64,000 bases of DNA from Thioalkalivibrio sp. K90mix (GTDB lineage Bacteria; Pseudomonadota; Gammaproteobacteria; Ectothiorhodospirales; Ectothiorhodospiraceae): the NCBI RefSeq assembly GCF_000025545.1, contig NC_013889.1, positions 985,501-1,049,500 of the forward strand, in the 5' to 3' direction. How positions within the stretch are numbered: the first letter of the stretch is position 1; every line of letters begins with the position of its first letter. Below the pieces are notes generated by a model that did not search any database, was not told where the DNA came from, and was given only the letters and a program-made list of their open reading frames with translations. The position numbers and the translations under genes were made by a program. Positions 1 through 9,771 of the stretch are shown here, piece after piece.

Positions 1-400
1 TGGCGACTTTGCGGTGAACGATCTTGGCCAGGACGGGTTCGCTTCGGGCCGGCTGACGGGGGTCGACATCGATTCCAGCGGGGTGGTGTTCGCGCGCTTC
101 ACCAACGGCCAATCTTCCGTTCTGGGGCAGGTCGCTCTGGCCAACTTCACCAACCCACAGGGCCTGGAGCAGCTGGGCAACAACAACTGGGCCGAGACCT
201 TTGCGGCCGGTGATCCAGTGTTTGCCTCTCCGGGCACCGGCAACCTGGGCGAGATCCAGGCCGGCGCTCTGGAGGCCTCGAACGTCGATATTGCCCAGGA
301 GCTGGTGAATCTGATCACCGCGCAGCGCAACTTCCAGGCGAACGCGCAGACGATCTCCACGGCCGACCAGGTCACCCAGACCATCATCAACATCCGCTAG
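1..400 (+). CDS. flgE: Flagellar hook protein FlgE, C-terminal part (5' end outside window)
   Basis: This is the last ~132 codons of the hook protein, open from base 2 to the TAG at 398-400; the start lies before the window. FlgE polymerises into the hook that joins the basal-body rod to the filament. The visible part has the FlgE/FlgG-type core (GRLTGVDIDSSGVVFARFTNGQ-like) and ends with the family's C-terminal helix, in which SNVDIAQELVNLITAQRNFQ is recognisable. FlgG ends the same way, but position upstream of flgF and flgG in the standard flgBCDEFGHIJKL order argues for flgE. The gap to flgF is 29 bp, so it is probably co-transcribed. Confidence 0.93.
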   Translation, partial: GDFAVNDLGQDGFASGRLTGVDIDSSGVVFARFTNGQSSVLGQVALANFTNPQGLEQLGNNNWAETFAAGDPVFASPGTGNLGEIQAGALEASNVDIAQELVNLITAQRNFQANAQTISTADQVTQTIINIR

Positions 401-429
401 GTCAGGGACAGGGACACGAGGGCACAGGC

Positions 430-1170
430 ATGGATCGATTCCTCTACATCGCGATGTCCGGCGCGAAGGAGACCATGCACGCGCAGTCGGTCAACAACCA
501 CAACCTGGCGAATGCCAATACCGACGGCTTTCGCCAGGCACTGGCCAACGCGAACACCGTCCCCGTGCGGGGTCCGGTATTCGATTCGCGCGACTACGCA
601 CAGCTGGGCACCGACGGCACGGACTTCTCCAAGGGCCAGATGCAAAGCACCGGTCGCGATCTGGACATCGCGATTGAAGACCAGGGTTTTATCGCGGTGC
701 AGGGCCCGGACGGTGAGGAGGGTTACACCCGGGCGGGTTCCCTGCATGTGGATGCGTTCGGGCTCTTGCGCACCGCACAGGGGCACCAGGTCCTGGGGGA
801 TGGCGGCCCGATCGCGATCCCGCCGTCGGAGAAGATCGAGATCGGCACGGACGGCACGATCAGCGTGCGCCCGCAGGGAGTGGGGCCGGAGGCCCTGGCC
901 GCGATCGAACGCATCCGTCTGGTCAATCCCGACGTGAACGAGCTGGAACGCGGCGATGACGGTCTGTTCCGCATGGCCGATGGCGGCGAGGCGCCGCCCG
1001 ACGCCGAGGTGCGGGTGGTCTCGGGCATGCTCGAAGGCAGCAACGTAAACACCGTCGAGGCGCTGACGCGCATGATCGAGCTGTCTCGCCACTTCGAGAT
1101 GCAGGTCAAGATGATGGACAGCGCCAACACGCTGGAACAAAGCAGTAACCGCCTGCTCGGCATTGGCTAG
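430..1170 (+). CDS. flgF: Flagellar basal-body rod protein FlgF
   Basis: 246 residues, a normal FlgF length. FlgF is one of the proximal rod proteins of the flagellar basal body, exported by the flagellar type III apparatus. The N-terminus (MDRFLYIAMSGAKETM, then NNHNLANANTDGFRQ) is the rod-protein N-terminal domain, and the C-terminus (GMLEGSNVNTVEALTRMIEL followed by an amphipathic helix) is the matching C-terminal domain. The two helices pair as a coiled coil in the rod. It sits between flgE and flgG with short gaps (29 and 31 bp). Confidence 0.95.
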   Translation: MDRFLYIAMSGAKETMHAQSVNNHNLANANTDGFRQALANANTVPVRGPVFDSRDYAQLGTDGTDFSKGQMQSTGRDLDIAIEDQGFIAVQGPDGEEGYTRAGSLHVDAFGLLRTAQGHQVLGDGGPIAIPPSEKIEIGTDGTISVRPQGVGPEALAAIERIRLVNPDVNELERGDDGLFRMADGGEAPPDAEVRVVSGMLEGSNVNTVEALTRMIELSRHFEMQVKMMDSANTLEQSSNRLLGIG

Positions 1171-1201
1171 CACGGCATTTGAGAGATAACAGGAGAACAC
1201 C

Positions 1202-1990
1202 ATGAACCAGGCACTGTGGATCGCCAAGACCGGCCTCGACGCGCAGCACACGCGCATGTCGACGGTCTCGAACAACCTGGCCAACGTGAACACCACGGGC
1301 TTCAAGAAAGATCGCGCGGTGTTCGAGGACCTGATCTACCAGACCGTACGCCAGCCGGGCGCACAGGCCACCCAGGATCAGCAGTTGCCCTCGGGGCTGC
1401 AGATCGGGACCGGTGTGCGCGCCGTGTCGACCGAGAAGATGTTTACCCAGGGCAACCTGCAGCAGACGGACAACTCGCTGGATGTTGCGATCGAGGGGCG
1501 GGGCTTCTTCCAGGTGCTGATGCCCAATGGTGACATCGGCTATACGCGTGACGGCAGCTTCCAGCTCAATGCCGATGGCGAAGTGGTGATGTCCAACGGC
1601 TATCCGCTGCAACCGGGCCTGTTCGTGCCGCCGGACACCCAGTCGCTGGCGATCGGCAAAGACGGCACCGTGACCGCGCAGATCCCGGGTCAGGCGGAGC
1701 CGGTGGAGCTGGGCAACATCCAGCTCGCGGATTTCGTGAATCCGGCGGGTCTGCAGGCGATCGGTGAAAACCTGTTTCAGGAGACCGCAGCCTCCGGCGT
1801 GGCCCAGCAGGCCCAGCCCGGCCTGAACGGTACCGGAACCCTGGTACAGGGCTCTTTGGAGACCTCGAACGTGAACATCGCCGAGGAGCTGGTGAACATG
1901 ATCGAGACCCAGCGCGCCTACGAGGTCAACTCCAAGGCGATTTCCGCGGCCGACCAGTCGCTGCAGTTCGTCAACCAGACGATCGGGTAA
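1202..1990 (+). CDS. flgG: Flagellar basal-body rod protein FlgG
   Basis: 262 residues, close to the usual ~260. FlgG builds the distal rod. It starts MNQALWIAKTGLDAQ with SNNLANVNTTGFKKDRAVFE (rod N-terminal domain) and ends with TSNVNIAEELVNMIETQRAY and the C-terminal helix. Both segments are highly typical of FlgG. The start follows an AGGAGA ribosome site 7 bases upstream. It is followed after 4 bp by flgH, so the two are translationally close. Confidence 0.97.
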   Translation: MNQALWIAKTGLDAQHTRMSTVSNNLANVNTTGFKKDRAVFEDLIYQTVRQPGAQATQDQQLPSGLQIGTGVRAVSTEKMFTQGNLQQTDNSLDVAIEGRGFFQVLMPNGDIGYTRDGSFQLNADGEVVMSNGYPLQPGLFVPPDTQSLAIGKDGTVTAQIPGQAEPVELGNIQLADFVNPAGLQAIGENLFQETAASGVAQQAQPGLNGTGTLVQGSLETSNVNIAEELVNMIETQRAYEVNSKAISAADQSLQFVNQTIG

Positions 1991-1994
1991 CGCC

Positions 1995-2693
1995 ATGAAC
2001 CGCCTTGAAACCCTTGTGCGCCCCATCCTGGGCCTGGCGGCCGTGCTGGTGCTGTCCGCCTGCGCGGCCACGCAGCCGACCATGCCGGGTGACAACCCGG
2101 ACTACAACCCGGTGATGCCGCCACAACCGGTGCCGCAGGCCCAGAACAATGGCGGCATCTATCAGGTCGCGCAGTCCCAGGGGCTGTTCGAGGACTACAA
2201 GGCACGCCAGGTCGGTGACATCCTGACCGTGATCCTCGCCGAGAGCACCCAGGCGCAGAAGTCCGCCTCGACCTCCACGCAAAAGGATTCCAGCCTCGAT
2301 CTGGGCAACCTGCAGGCCTTTGGTGGCGAGGCGACCCACCGGGGCCGCCCGTTGTTCGGCGCCAGCAATACGAGTACCCGCGATTTCGATGGCTCCGGCG
2401 ATTCCTCGCAGAGCAATCAACTGGATGGCGAGATCACCGTGACCGTGGCCGAGGTGCTGCCAAACGGCAATCTGGTGGTTCAGGGCGAGAAATGGCTGGG
2501 CATCAATCAGGGCGAGGAATACGTGCGCTTTCGCGGCATCGTGCGCCCGGTGGACGTGACAACCAACAACACCGTGCTGTCCACCCAGGTGGCCAATGCG
2601 CGCGTCTATTACGGCGGCACGGGCGTGCTCGCCGACAGCAATACACCCGGGTGGATCACCCGCTTCTTCAATAGCCCCTGGTGGCCGTTCTGA
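1995..2693 (+). CDS. flgH: Flagellar L-ring lipoprotein FlgH
   Basis: 232 residues. FlgH forms the outer-membrane L-ring around the rod. The N-terminus is a lipoprotein signal with a lipobox (VLVLSAC, Cys 23), so it is probably lipidated and sent to the outer membrane. The conserved FlgH body is present: [17 protein letters not shown], the [19 protein letters not shown] segment, and the closing [20 protein letters not shown]. It lies between flgG and flgI as expected. Confidence 0.96.
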   Translation: MNRLETLVRPILGLAAVLVLSACAATQPTMPGDNPDYNPVMPPQPVPQAQNNGGIYQVAQSQGLFEDYKARQVGDILTVILAESTQAQKSASTSTQKDSSLDLGNLQAFGGEATHRGRPLFGASNTSTRDFDGSGDSSQSNQLDGEITVTVAEVLPNGNLVVQGEKWLGINQGEEYVRFRGIVRPVDVTTNNTVLSTQVANARVYYGGTGVLADSNTPGWITRFFNSPWWPF

Positions 2694-2707
2694 GCGGGAG
2701 AGCAGAC

Positions 2708-3913
2708 ATGCAGCGAACAGTGCATCAGTCGGATCAGTGCATCATGCGTCGCGTCACGGGTCGTGCGCTTCCCGGGCTGGTGGCCGCATTGGGGCTGCTG
2801 CTGGGCGGAATCGCCGGTGCGCAGGCGCAGACGGCTATCCAGCAGCAGGCGGCGATGCAGGAACGTACCTACACCGAGAGGGTCAAGGACGTGGCCAGCG
2901 TGTTCGGCGTGCGCGAGAACCAGCTGGTGGGCTACGGACTGGTCGTGGGCCTGGACGGTACCGGTGACCAGACTACGCAGACTCCGTTCACCATCCAGAG
3001 CCTGAACAACATGCTCGGTCAGCTGGGCCTGACGCCGGATGCCGGCAACCCGCAGTTGCGCAACGTCGCCGCCGTTATGGTGACGGCCGAACTGCCACCG
3101 TTTTCCAAGCCGGGCCAGCGTATCGACGTGACCGTTTCCTCGATGGGCAACGCGACCAGCCTGAGGGGCGGGACGCTGCTGATGACGCCGCTGAAGGGCG
3201 CGGATGGTCAGACCTACAGCATCGCCCAGGGCAATCTGGTGGTGGGCGGTTTCGGTGCCGAGGGCCAGGACGGCTCGCGGATTACGGTGAACGTGCCCAG
3301 CGTCGGGCGCATACCGAACGGTGCCACGGTGGAACGCGAGGTGCCGACCGCCTTTGCCCAGGGCGATCATGTCACGCTGAACCTGAACCGACCGGACTTC
3401 ACCACGGCCAACCGTCTGGTGGAAACGGTCAACGATACATTCGGCCCCGGCGTGGCCCATGCGCTGGATGGATCCTCGGTACGCGTGCGCGCACCCCAGA
3501 ATCCCGATCAGCGGGTGGGCTTCGTCGCGGAGCTGGAGAACCTGCCCATCGAGCGCGGGGCGCCCCCGGCGCGGGTGATCGTGAACTCGCGTACGGGTAC
3601 TGTGGTGATCGGCTCCCGTGTGCAGGTGACCCCGGCGGCGGTATCCCACGGCAGCCTGACCGTCACCATCAGCGAGGCCCCGCAGGTGGTGCAGCCAATG
3701 CCCTTTGCCGAGGGCGAGACCGCGGTGCAACCGCAGACGGACATCGCCATTCAGCAGGATGACAGCACCATGTTCCTGTTTGACCCGGGCACTTCGCTGG
3801 ATGAGATTGTGCGCGCGGTGAACAACGTGGGTGCTGCCCCTGGCGACTTGGTCGCGATCCTCGAGGCCCTGCGCGAGGCGGGTGCGCTGCGCGCGGAGCT
3901 GGTGGTCATCTGA
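2708..3913 (+). CDS. flgI: Flagellar P-ring protein FlgI
   Basis: FlgI forms the periplasmic P-ring. I place the start at ATG 2708 (401 residues) because a GGGAGAG ribosome site ends 5 bases upstream; an in-frame GTG at 2681 inside flgH is less likely, and ATG 2744 is a further alternative. The first ~45 residues form a slightly long Sec signal peptide (hydrophobic core [18 protein letters not shown]). The family core is clear: [40 protein letters not shown] and, near the end, [20 protein letters not shown]. Its TGA shares one base with the flgJ start. Confidence 0.95.
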   Translation: MQRTVHQSDQCIMRRVTGRALPGLVAALGLLLGGIAGAQAQTAIQQQAAMQERTYTERVKDVASVFGVRENQLVGYGLVVGLDGTGDQTTQTPFTIQSLNNMLGQLGLTPDAGNPQLRNVAAVMVTAELPPFSKPGQRIDVTVSSMGNATSLRGGTLLMTPLKGADGQTYSIAQGNLVVGGFGAEGQDGSRITVNVPSVGRIPNGATVEREVPTAFAQGDHVTLNLNRPDFTTANRLVETVNDTFGPGVAHALDGSSVRVRAPQNPDQRVGFVAELENLPIERGAPPARVIVNSRTGTVVIGSRVQVTPAAVSHGSLTVTISEAPQVVQPMPFAEGETAVQPQTDIAIQQDDSTMFLFDPGTSLDEIVRAVNNVGAAPGDLVAILEALREAGALRAELVVI

Positions 3914-4968
3914 TGATCTCCTCCGGCCAGGACCTGACCATGCAGGCGCGCTCGGCCCTGGCCAGCGACCCGAGCGGTCTGCGTGATCTTGGGCGGGCCG
4001 CCCAGGCCGGCGGTGACGAGGCCCTGGAGGCCGTTGCACGCGAGTTCGAGGCCATGCTGATTGGGCAGATGCTGAAGCAGATGCGCGAGGCCTCGCTGGG
4101 CGATGGCCTGTTCGATAACGAGCAGAGCAAGATGTACCTCGAGATGCAGGACCAGGAATTCGCCAAGGCCATGAGCCAGGGTGACGGGATCGGCCTGCGC
4201 GAGGTGCTGATGCAACAACTGTCGCAGCAGGGCCAGTCGCAGGACGGACAGGCGCTGCGCGATCCGGAGCGTCTGGCGGCCCTGGATCTCCCGCAACGTC
4301 GGGGCGACCTGAACTTCAAGCGCCTTTCCGACGAGCAACGCGAGCTCGAGCCGGTCGTACCCATGCGTCCTGCACGGGGTGATGTCGAGGCCGGGACCGG
4401 TGAATTGCGGCGGCTGGGGGGGCAGGCCAGCCCGCTGGCGATCGACTGGCCGCCCCGTGACCCGTCCGAGTTTGTCGCGACACTGGAACCACTGGCACGG
4501 GAGGCGGCCGCCGACCTGGGTGTGGACCCCGGTATTCTGCTGGCACAAAGCGCGCTGGAGACGGGCTGGGGCCGCCACGTGCCCTCGCGCGACAACGGTC
4601 AGCCGAGCTTCAACCTGTTCGGGATCAAGGCCGACGCCCGCTGGGACGGTGATCAGGTGGCCGTGGGTACGCTGGAATACCGCGATGGTGTGGCCCAGCG
4701 CGAGCAGGCCCGTTTTCGCGCCTATGCCGACCCGGCGGACTCCTTCGCCGACTACGTTGATTTCATTCGTAACAACCCGCGCTATCACCGCGCCCTGCAG
4801 GCGGGCGACGATGTGCAGTACATCCGCGAGTTGCAGGACGCCGGTTACGCGACGGATCCCGCCTACGCGGACAAGGTGCTGCGCGTGCGCGATCAGTTGT
4901 CGGGATATGTGAATCCCGAACCGACTCAAGCATTGGCCGAGCCGGCCGTTACCCGAAACGAGGGGTAG
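3913..4968 (+). CDS. flgJ: Flagellar rod-capping / peptidoglycan hydrolase FlgJ
   Basis: 351 residues, bifunctional FlgJ. The first ~110 residues are the rod-binding cap domain (AREFEAMLIGQMLKQMREAS, then FDNEQSKMYLEMQDQEFAKA). The linker is ~75 residues. From about residue 175 a glucosaminidase-type wall hydrolase domain follows (DPGILLAQSALETGWGRHV, Glu in ALETGWG as probable catalytic acid; NLFGIKAD). The enzyme opens peptidoglycan for rod passage. The start ATG overlaps the flgI stop (TGATG). Confidence 0.95.
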   Translation: MISSGQDLTMQARSALASDPSGLRDLGRAAQAGGDEALEAVAREFEAMLIGQMLKQMREASLGDGLFDNEQSKMYLEMQDQEFAKAMSQGDGIGLREVLMQQLSQQGQSQDGQALRDPERLAALDLPQRRGDLNFKRLSDEQRELEPVVPMRPARGDVEAGTGELRRLGGQASPLAIDWPPRDPSEFVATLEPLAREAAADLGVDPGILLAQSALETGWGRHVPSRDNGQPSFNLFGIKADARWDGDQVAVGTLEYRDGVAQREQARFRAYADPADSFADYVDFIRNNPRYHRALQAGDDVQYIRELQDAGYATDPAYADKVLRVRDQLSGYVNPEPTQALAEPAVTRNEG

Positions 4969-5024
4969 ACCATGTCGCGAACACGTAAATCCAGCTGGGT
5001 GAGCCTGACCGGGAGGGGCGGGGT

Positions 5025-6947
5025 ATGAGCGTCTCCGGCATTGGGACCTCCGCACTGCTGGCGTTTCAGCGCGCGATCGGCACGACCAGCAACAACATCG
5101 CCAACTCCGCGACCGAGGGCTACAGCCGTCAGCGCACCGAGCTCGGCAACCTGAGCCCGCAGTTCCTGGGCGGTTCCTATCAGGGCCAGGGTGTGGGCGT
5201 GGATGCGATCCGCCGCATCTCCGATGACTTCGTCAACACTCAGCTGCGCACGAGCATCTCCGGGCAGTCCAATGCGCAGGCGAAGGCGGACCTGGCCGGG
5301 CGCATCGACAATCTGCTGGCAGATGACGCCAGTGGCCTGGCCCCCGTGCTGCAGGGCTTCTTCGATGCCGCCTCCGACGTGGCCAACGATCCGACCTCCA
5401 ATGCGGCGCGTACCGTGTTCCTGACCGAGGCGGAATCGCTGGCGGAGCGCTTCAAGGCGATCGACGGGCGCCTTGAGGAACAGCGTCGTATCGTGAACGG
5501 GCAGATCGAGACCAACGTCAAAGAGATCAACCAGCTGGCCGAATCCCTGGCCGGGCTCAACCGCGAGATCGTTGCCAAGAGCACCCAGGGCACGCCGAAC
5601 GATCTGCTGGATCAGCGCGACCGTGTGCTGAATCAACTGGCGGAGAAGGTCGACCTGACCACGGTCGAGCAGGACGACGGCGCGCTGAATGTGTTCATTG
5701 GGAATGGTCAGGCGCTGGTGCTGGGCGGAACCAGCCAGTCGCTGGTGGCGGATTCCTTCTCCGGCGATCCCGGCAAGCTTGAGGTCGGGATTCAGTCGGG
5801 TAGCGGTGTGGCGAACATCACGCGCTTCCTGCAGGGGGGCGAACTCGGCGGCTTGCTGGAGATGCGCGACTCGGTCATCGACACCGCACAGAACACCCTG
5901 GGCCAGATCGCGATCCAGCTCGGGCAGGCTTCCAATGACCAGAACGCCCAGGGCCTGGACGCCGACGGGCAGATCGGCGGTGACATCTTCGGGATTGGCT
6001 CGCCTGCGGTTTGGGGTCGCTCCAGCAACAGCACAGGTGATGTACCCGAGGTGAGCTTTGGCAATGTCGACGAGTTGACGACATCGGACTATCGCCTGCG
6101 GGTCACCGACGATGGCGACTTTCAGCTCGTGCGCCTGTCCAACAATCAGGTCGTCGCAGAACTCGACCCGGATGATGGGGATACCCTCGAGGCCGATGGC
6201 CTGGTCGTGGACATCAGCGAGTTGGATGATGCCGAGGCGGGCGACAACTGGCTGATCCAGCCGACGCGCAATGGCGCACGCGATCTCGACGTCGTCCTGG
6301 ATGACCCCTCGGGTATCGCGGCGGCGGGCGCTTCCCTGCAGGCATCCGCTGCTGACGGGAATGGCGGCGATGCAACGATCGAAGGAATCCAGGTTACGGG
6401 GGACGCCTTTGATCCTGCCGTTCTGGATGATCCGATCACGGTGACGGTTGTGGAGGACGGCGGTGACCTCTTCTACGAGGTCAATGGCGAACAGTTTCCG
6501 GTGAATGATGATGGCCCAACTGTTATCGAGCTGGATGGCTGGGAATTGACGTTGCAAGGGACGCCGGAGGAAGGCGATGAATTTGTCGTCGAACTGGATC
6601 GTGACCGCCCTGGCGATAACCGCAACATGCTCGAGATGGCCGACCTGTCCGAGGCGCGCACGATCGAGACGGATAATGGCGATCGGCGGGTCCCCGGTTT
6701 TGGCGATGCCTACAACAGCCTGATCGCGAACGTTGGGACGCGCACGCGCCAGGCCAACGTGGCGCTGGATTCGGCGAATGCCCAGCTGGAGCAGGCCAAG
6801 GCCCAGCGCGAGTCGATCTCGGGCGTGAACCTGGACGAAGAAGCCGCCGACCTGATCCGTTACCAGCAGGCCTATCAGGCCGCCGCCCAAGTGATTCAGG
6901 TCAGCAACTCGCTGTTCGACAGCCTGCTCGGCGCGTTCCGCCGCTAG
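5025..6947 (+). CDS. flgK: Flagellar hook-filament junction protein FlgK (HAP1)
   Basis: 640 residues. FlgK is the first of the two proteins joining hook to filament. The N-terminal signature (ALLAFQRAIGTTSNNIANSATEGYSRQ) and C-terminal signature (SGVNLDEEAADLIRYQQAYQAAAQVIQ) are both intact. The centre, roughly residues 330-540, is acidic and Asp/Gly-rich. It resembles the variable solvent-exposed D2/D3 region and fits an organism living at high salt or pH. It starts 57 bp after flgJ behind a GGGAGGGG ribosome site. Confidence 0.95.
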   Translation: MSVSGIGTSALLAFQRAIGTTSNNIANSATEGYSRQRTELGNLSPQFLGGSYQGQGVGVDAIRRISDDFVNTQLRTSISGQSNAQAKADLAGRIDNLLADDASGLAPVLQGFFDAASDVANDPTSNAARTVFLTEAESLAERFKAIDGRLEEQRRIVNGQIETNVKEINQLAESLAGLNREIVAKSTQGTPNDLLDQRDRVLNQLAEKVDLTTVEQDDGALNVFIGNGQALVLGGTSQSLVADSFSGDPGKLEVGIQSGSGVANITRFLQGGELGGLLEMRDSVIDTAQNTLGQIAIQLGQASNDQNAQGLDADGQIGGDIFGIGSPAVWGRSSNSTGDVPEVSFGNVDELTTSDYRLRVTDDGDFQLVRLSNNQVVAELDPDDGDTLEADGLVVDISELDDAEAGDNWLIQPTRNGARDLDVVLDDPSGIAAAGASLQASAADGNGGDATIEGIQVTGDAFDPAVLDDPITVTVVEDGGDLFYEVNGEQFPVNDDGPTVIELDGWELTLQGTPEEGDEFVVELDRDRPGDNRNMLEMADLSEARTIETDNGDRRVPGFGDAYNSLIANVGTRTRQANVALDSANAQLEQAKAQRESISGVNLDEEAADLIRYQQAYQAAAQVIQVSNSLFDSLLGAFRR

Positions 6948-6964
6948 CGACCCGGGAGCCCAAG

Positions 6965-8215
6965 ATGCGTATCTCCACGACCCAGATCTTCCAGAGCGGG
7001 ATCAACCAGATCCAGGCTGGCCAGGGCGAGCTCAACCGCACCTCGCTGCAGCTGGGTTCCGGCAAGCGCATCCTGTCGCCTTCGGATGACCCCAGTGGCG
7101 CGACCCAGATCAACCAGTTCGAGCGTATCATCAAGGCCACCAAGCAGTTTCAGCGCAACATGGAGAACACCCAGCCGCGCATGCAGCAGCAGGAGTCGCT
7201 GCTTGCGCAGGGCACCGATGCCCTGCAGCGGGCGCGCGAGCTGGTCGTCACCGGCAACAACGACAGCCAGACGCGCGAGACCCGCGGATACCTGGCGGAC
7301 GAGCTGCGCCAGATTCGCGACGGGATGCTGGATATCGCCAATACCAAAGATCCCAATGGTGAATATATCTTCGCCGGAACGAAGTCCCAGAATCAGCCCT
7401 TCCGGCAGGATGGCGATGGCGAGATCCGGTACGAGGGGGCCTCGGGTGCGGGGAGCGTGCGCGAGGTGGCCGTTTCGGCCGATCGCAAGATTGCGGTGGG
7501 CCACGATGGCGCGGCCGTATTTATGGATATCCCGGAGAACGATGGCCGAGTCGGAGCCGAGGTGCTTCAGAACAATGGGTCCCTCGTCCTGGAGAAGACC
7601 GGCGTCACCCGTGTCTCCGATCTGGATGACCGCGAGTACAGCATCACCTTCGACGAGAATGACGACGGAGAGCTTGTCTATACCGTCACCTATATCGACG
7701 AGGATGGTGAGGTCGTGGGCTTGGAGGAAGATGGTGACGGAGAACCGATCCAGTACCCCTATGTGCCGGGTGAGTCGATCGAATTCGCCGGCCGCAGCGT
7801 GACCATTAGCGGCATGCCCGAGCCGGGTGACGGGGTCGTTTCGCGACCGGCCGAGAACTTCAGTGTGTTCCAGACCCTGGATCGCATCATCGATGCGCTG
7901 GAGCGCAGTGGTGATTCCGCCAGTGCGCGGGCAGACCTGGCCAGTGCCTCCAATGCCGCACTGGCCGACCTGGATGCCGTGCTCGGCAACTTTGGCGACA
8001 AGCGCGCCGATCTGGGGGGCAAGCTGAAGGCGTTCGACCAGCAAAAGGACCTGAACGAGGATCGCCTGCTGGATCTCGAGAGTGCGGTATCGCAGATTCG
8101 TGATCTCGACTACGCCGAGGCGATCAGCCGCTTCAATCAGCAGCAGGTGGCGCTTCAGGCAGCCCAGCAGACCTATACCCAGGTCAACCGGCTCTCGTTG
8201 TTCGACTTCATCTGA
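6965..8215 (+). CDS. flgL: Flagellar hook-filament junction protein FlgL (HAP3)
   Basis: 416 residues. FlgL is the second junction protein, related to flagellin. The N-terminus (MRISTTQIFQSGINQIQ, then LGSGKRILSPSDDPSGATQ) and the C-terminal flagellin-like helix (YAEAISRFNQQQVALQAAQQ) are diagnostic. The middle (about residues 190-270) is acidic and variable. It follows flgK by 17 bp and appears to be the last gene of this flagellar unit, because an inverted repeat follows at 8231-8250 and the next gene is unrelated. Confidence 0.95.
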   Translation: MRISTTQIFQSGINQIQAGQGELNRTSLQLGSGKRILSPSDDPSGATQINQFERIIKATKQFQRNMENTQPRMQQQESLLAQGTDALQRARELVVTGNNDSQTRETRGYLADELRQIRDGMLDIANTKDPNGEYIFAGTKSQNQPFRQDGDGEIRYEGASGAGSVREVAVSADRKIAVGHDGAAVFMDIPENDGRVGAEVLQNNGSLVLEKTGVTRVSDLDDREYSITFDENDDGELVYTVTYIDEDGEVVGLEEDGDGEPIQYPYVPGESIEFAGRSVTISGMPEPGDGVVSRPAENFSVFQTLDRIIDALERSGDSASARADLASASNAALADLDAVLGNFGDKRADLGGKLKAFDQQKDLNEDRLLDLESAVSQIRDLDYAEAISRFNQQQVALQAAQQTYTQVNRLSLFDFI

Positions 8216-8230
8216 AGCGGCACGCGATGA

Positions 8231-8250
8231 GCCTGCGCACAGGCGCAGGC
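8231..8250 (+). terminator. Hairpin after flgL, possible terminator
   Basis: GCCTGCGC and GCGCAGGC form a perfect 8-bp stem around a 4-base loop, 16 bp after the flgL stop. No run of T follows, so this may be a transcript-stabilising hairpin or a weak or factor-assisted terminator rather than a strong intrinsic one. Confidence 0.4.
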
Positions 8251-8307
8251 GTCTGTGCGACCATATTGCGATCCCCATGATGCGTCCATCCAGGACGGGA
8301 CCTAGCA

Positions 8308-8994
8308 ATGGCCAAATCCCAGGAACCCTCTGCTCCAATCCAGTACCGCTCCACCGGGCGCCCGCCGCGCTATCTGATCGTCCTGCTGGTGCTGGCGTTC
8401 ATCTGGGCGGGGTTCTGGGGCGTGATCATGCTGCAGTCCGGCGAGCCGAAACCGGTGACCCTGAGCGAGCAGGAACAGGTGGAGCTCGAGGCCAAGCTGC
8501 AGGCGATCTCCGCACCCGATGCGCCGCGCCCGGACCAGGCCCCCAGCGAACCGATCATCGATCTCGAGGCGGAAGCGGAGCCGCTGATCCCCGAGCTCTA
8601 TGAAGAGACCGACGAGGCGCGGATCGTTCAGTTCACGGAACGCGAGCTGAATGCCCTGATCGCGCGTGACCCGGACCTGGCCGGACGGGTGGCGGTCCGC
8701 CTGACGCCGGGGCAGGTGAGCACCCGGGTGCGCATCGACGTGCCCGCGGACGTACCTCTAATGGGAGGGCGCGTCCTCAACGTGCGTTCCGGTGTGCGTT
8801 TCGAGACCGAGGGCGACGAACTGCGCGCCCGGCTGGTCGGTGTGTCCGTTGCCGGGATCCCCCTTCCGGATGCCTGGCTGGGCGGCCTGAAAGACGAGGA
8901 CCTGCTGGCGCTGGAGCCCTTCCAGCACCTGCGCGCGGGGATCGAGAGCATCGATGTTCGCGAAGGTGAGCTGGCCCTGCATCTCGCGCGCTAG
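8308..8994 (+). CDS. Membrane-anchored protein of unknown function
   Basis: 228 residues; I do not recognise the family with confidence. There is one transmembrane helix near the N-terminus (about residues 23-44, YLIVLLVLAFIWAGFWGVIM). A Glu/Pro-rich linker (about 50-110) is followed by a compact domain of ~120 residues containing FTERELNALIARDPDLAGRV and several beta-strand-like segments. Topology would put that domain in the periplasm. The FTERELNALI segment resembles the start of lipid-binding or DUF2140-like anchored domains, but that is only a resemblance. It stands alone between the flagellar genes and the convergent SIMPL gene. Confidence 0.75.
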   Translation: MAKSQEPSAPIQYRSTGRPPRYLIVLLVLAFIWAGFWGVIMLQSGEPKPVTLSEQEQVELEAKLQAISAPDAPRPDQAPSEPIIDLEAEAEPLIPELYEETDEARIVQFTERELNALIARDPDLAGRVAVRLTPGQVSTRVRIDVPADVPLMGGRVLNVRSGVRFETEGDELRARLVGVSVAGIPLPDAWLGGLKDEDLLALEPFQHLRAGIESIDVREGELALHLAR

Positions 8995-9017
8995 ACTCAG
9001 CGTCGCGGACAGCGGGC

Positions 9018-9752
9018 TTATCTCGGGTCGACGCGCAGCGTCTCCCCTCCCAGCGCCTCGACCCTGGCCCGAACGGTGACGGACACCGTGGAGGTCCCGG
9101 CCTCCAGGGCAGGTGGACTGGCGGATTCGTCCATTGCACGCATCGCCATCATCGGCTGCGGGCGGTCGTAGCCACTGTCGACGAGCTCGATTTCCACGGG
9201 ACGCAGGTGAGTCGCCCCCAGTGAACGTGCGATCGTGCGGGCCTGATCCTTCCAGTCGTCCATCGCAGCCTCCAGCAATGCCTTGCGGTGCTCCTGCTGG
9301 GTCTCGCGGCTGAGGGAGAAGCGAATCTGGCCCACGGTGAGTTCGTCCGACTGCAGGGCACCCACCAGTTCGGTCAGGCTTTCGAAGTCAGGGCTGTCCA
9401 GCTCCAGTGTCTGCTGAACCTGCCAGGCCGTAATCTGGCCCGGTTCATCGCGGTCATGGATGGCCTGCGTCGTGTAACTGCGGGTCGAGGCCTCGACAGC
9501 GTCATAGTCCTCTGCTCGCGCCAGGGCCTGTTCCATGAGGCGATTTACCGTGGCCGCGGCGTCGCGGGCGTCCGGCGCGCGGGCCTGGGCCTGCATCTGA
9601 ACTGTCATTCGGTCATTCTCCACCTGGCGCTCGGCATGGCCGGAAAGCATCAGGGTGGTGTTGCCATCGGCGGCCGCCAGGGGTGGGACCAGCAGCAGGG
9701 CGCTCAGCCAGAGGCATGCGACAAGAGGACGCAGGGATGTGGTGCGGCGCAT
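9018..9752 (-). CDS. Secreted SIMPL-domain (DUF541) protein
   Basis: 244 residues from ATG 9752 (MRRTTSLRPLVACLWLSALL), a Sec signal peptide ending near AAADG. A longer frame upstream exists but overlaps egtB. The mature part fits the SIMPL/DUF541 family: it begins with a short strand (TTLMLSGHAERQVENDRMTV) and has the alternating strand-helix pattern to the end. Related proteins are periplasmic or outer-membrane with poorly known roles, some linked to oxidative stress. It starts 19 bp after the egtB stop on the same strand, so it is likely transcribed with egtC-egtB. Confidence 0.82.
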   Translation of the reverse strand: MRRTTSLRPLVACLWLSALLLVPPLAAADGNTTLMLSGHAERQVENDRMTVQMQAQARAPDARDAAATVNRLMEQALARAEDYDAVEASTRSYTTQAIHDRDEPGQITAWQVQQTLELDSPDFESLTELVGALQSDELTVGQIRFSLSRETQQEHRKALLEAAMDDWKDQARTIARSLGATHLRPVEIELVDSGYDRPQPMMAMRAMDESASPPALEAGTSTVSVTVRARVEALGGETLRVDPR

Positions 9753-9771
9753 GGGATGATATCCGGTAGGG

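Noticed and set aside
2609..4039. A 476-codon open frame on the minus strand
   Set aside because: Antisense to flgI, which has all family motifs.
4972..5028. A 19-codon frame between flgJ and flgK with ATGA overlap to flgK
   Set aside because: No ribosome site of its own and no reason to expect a leader peptide; probably chance.
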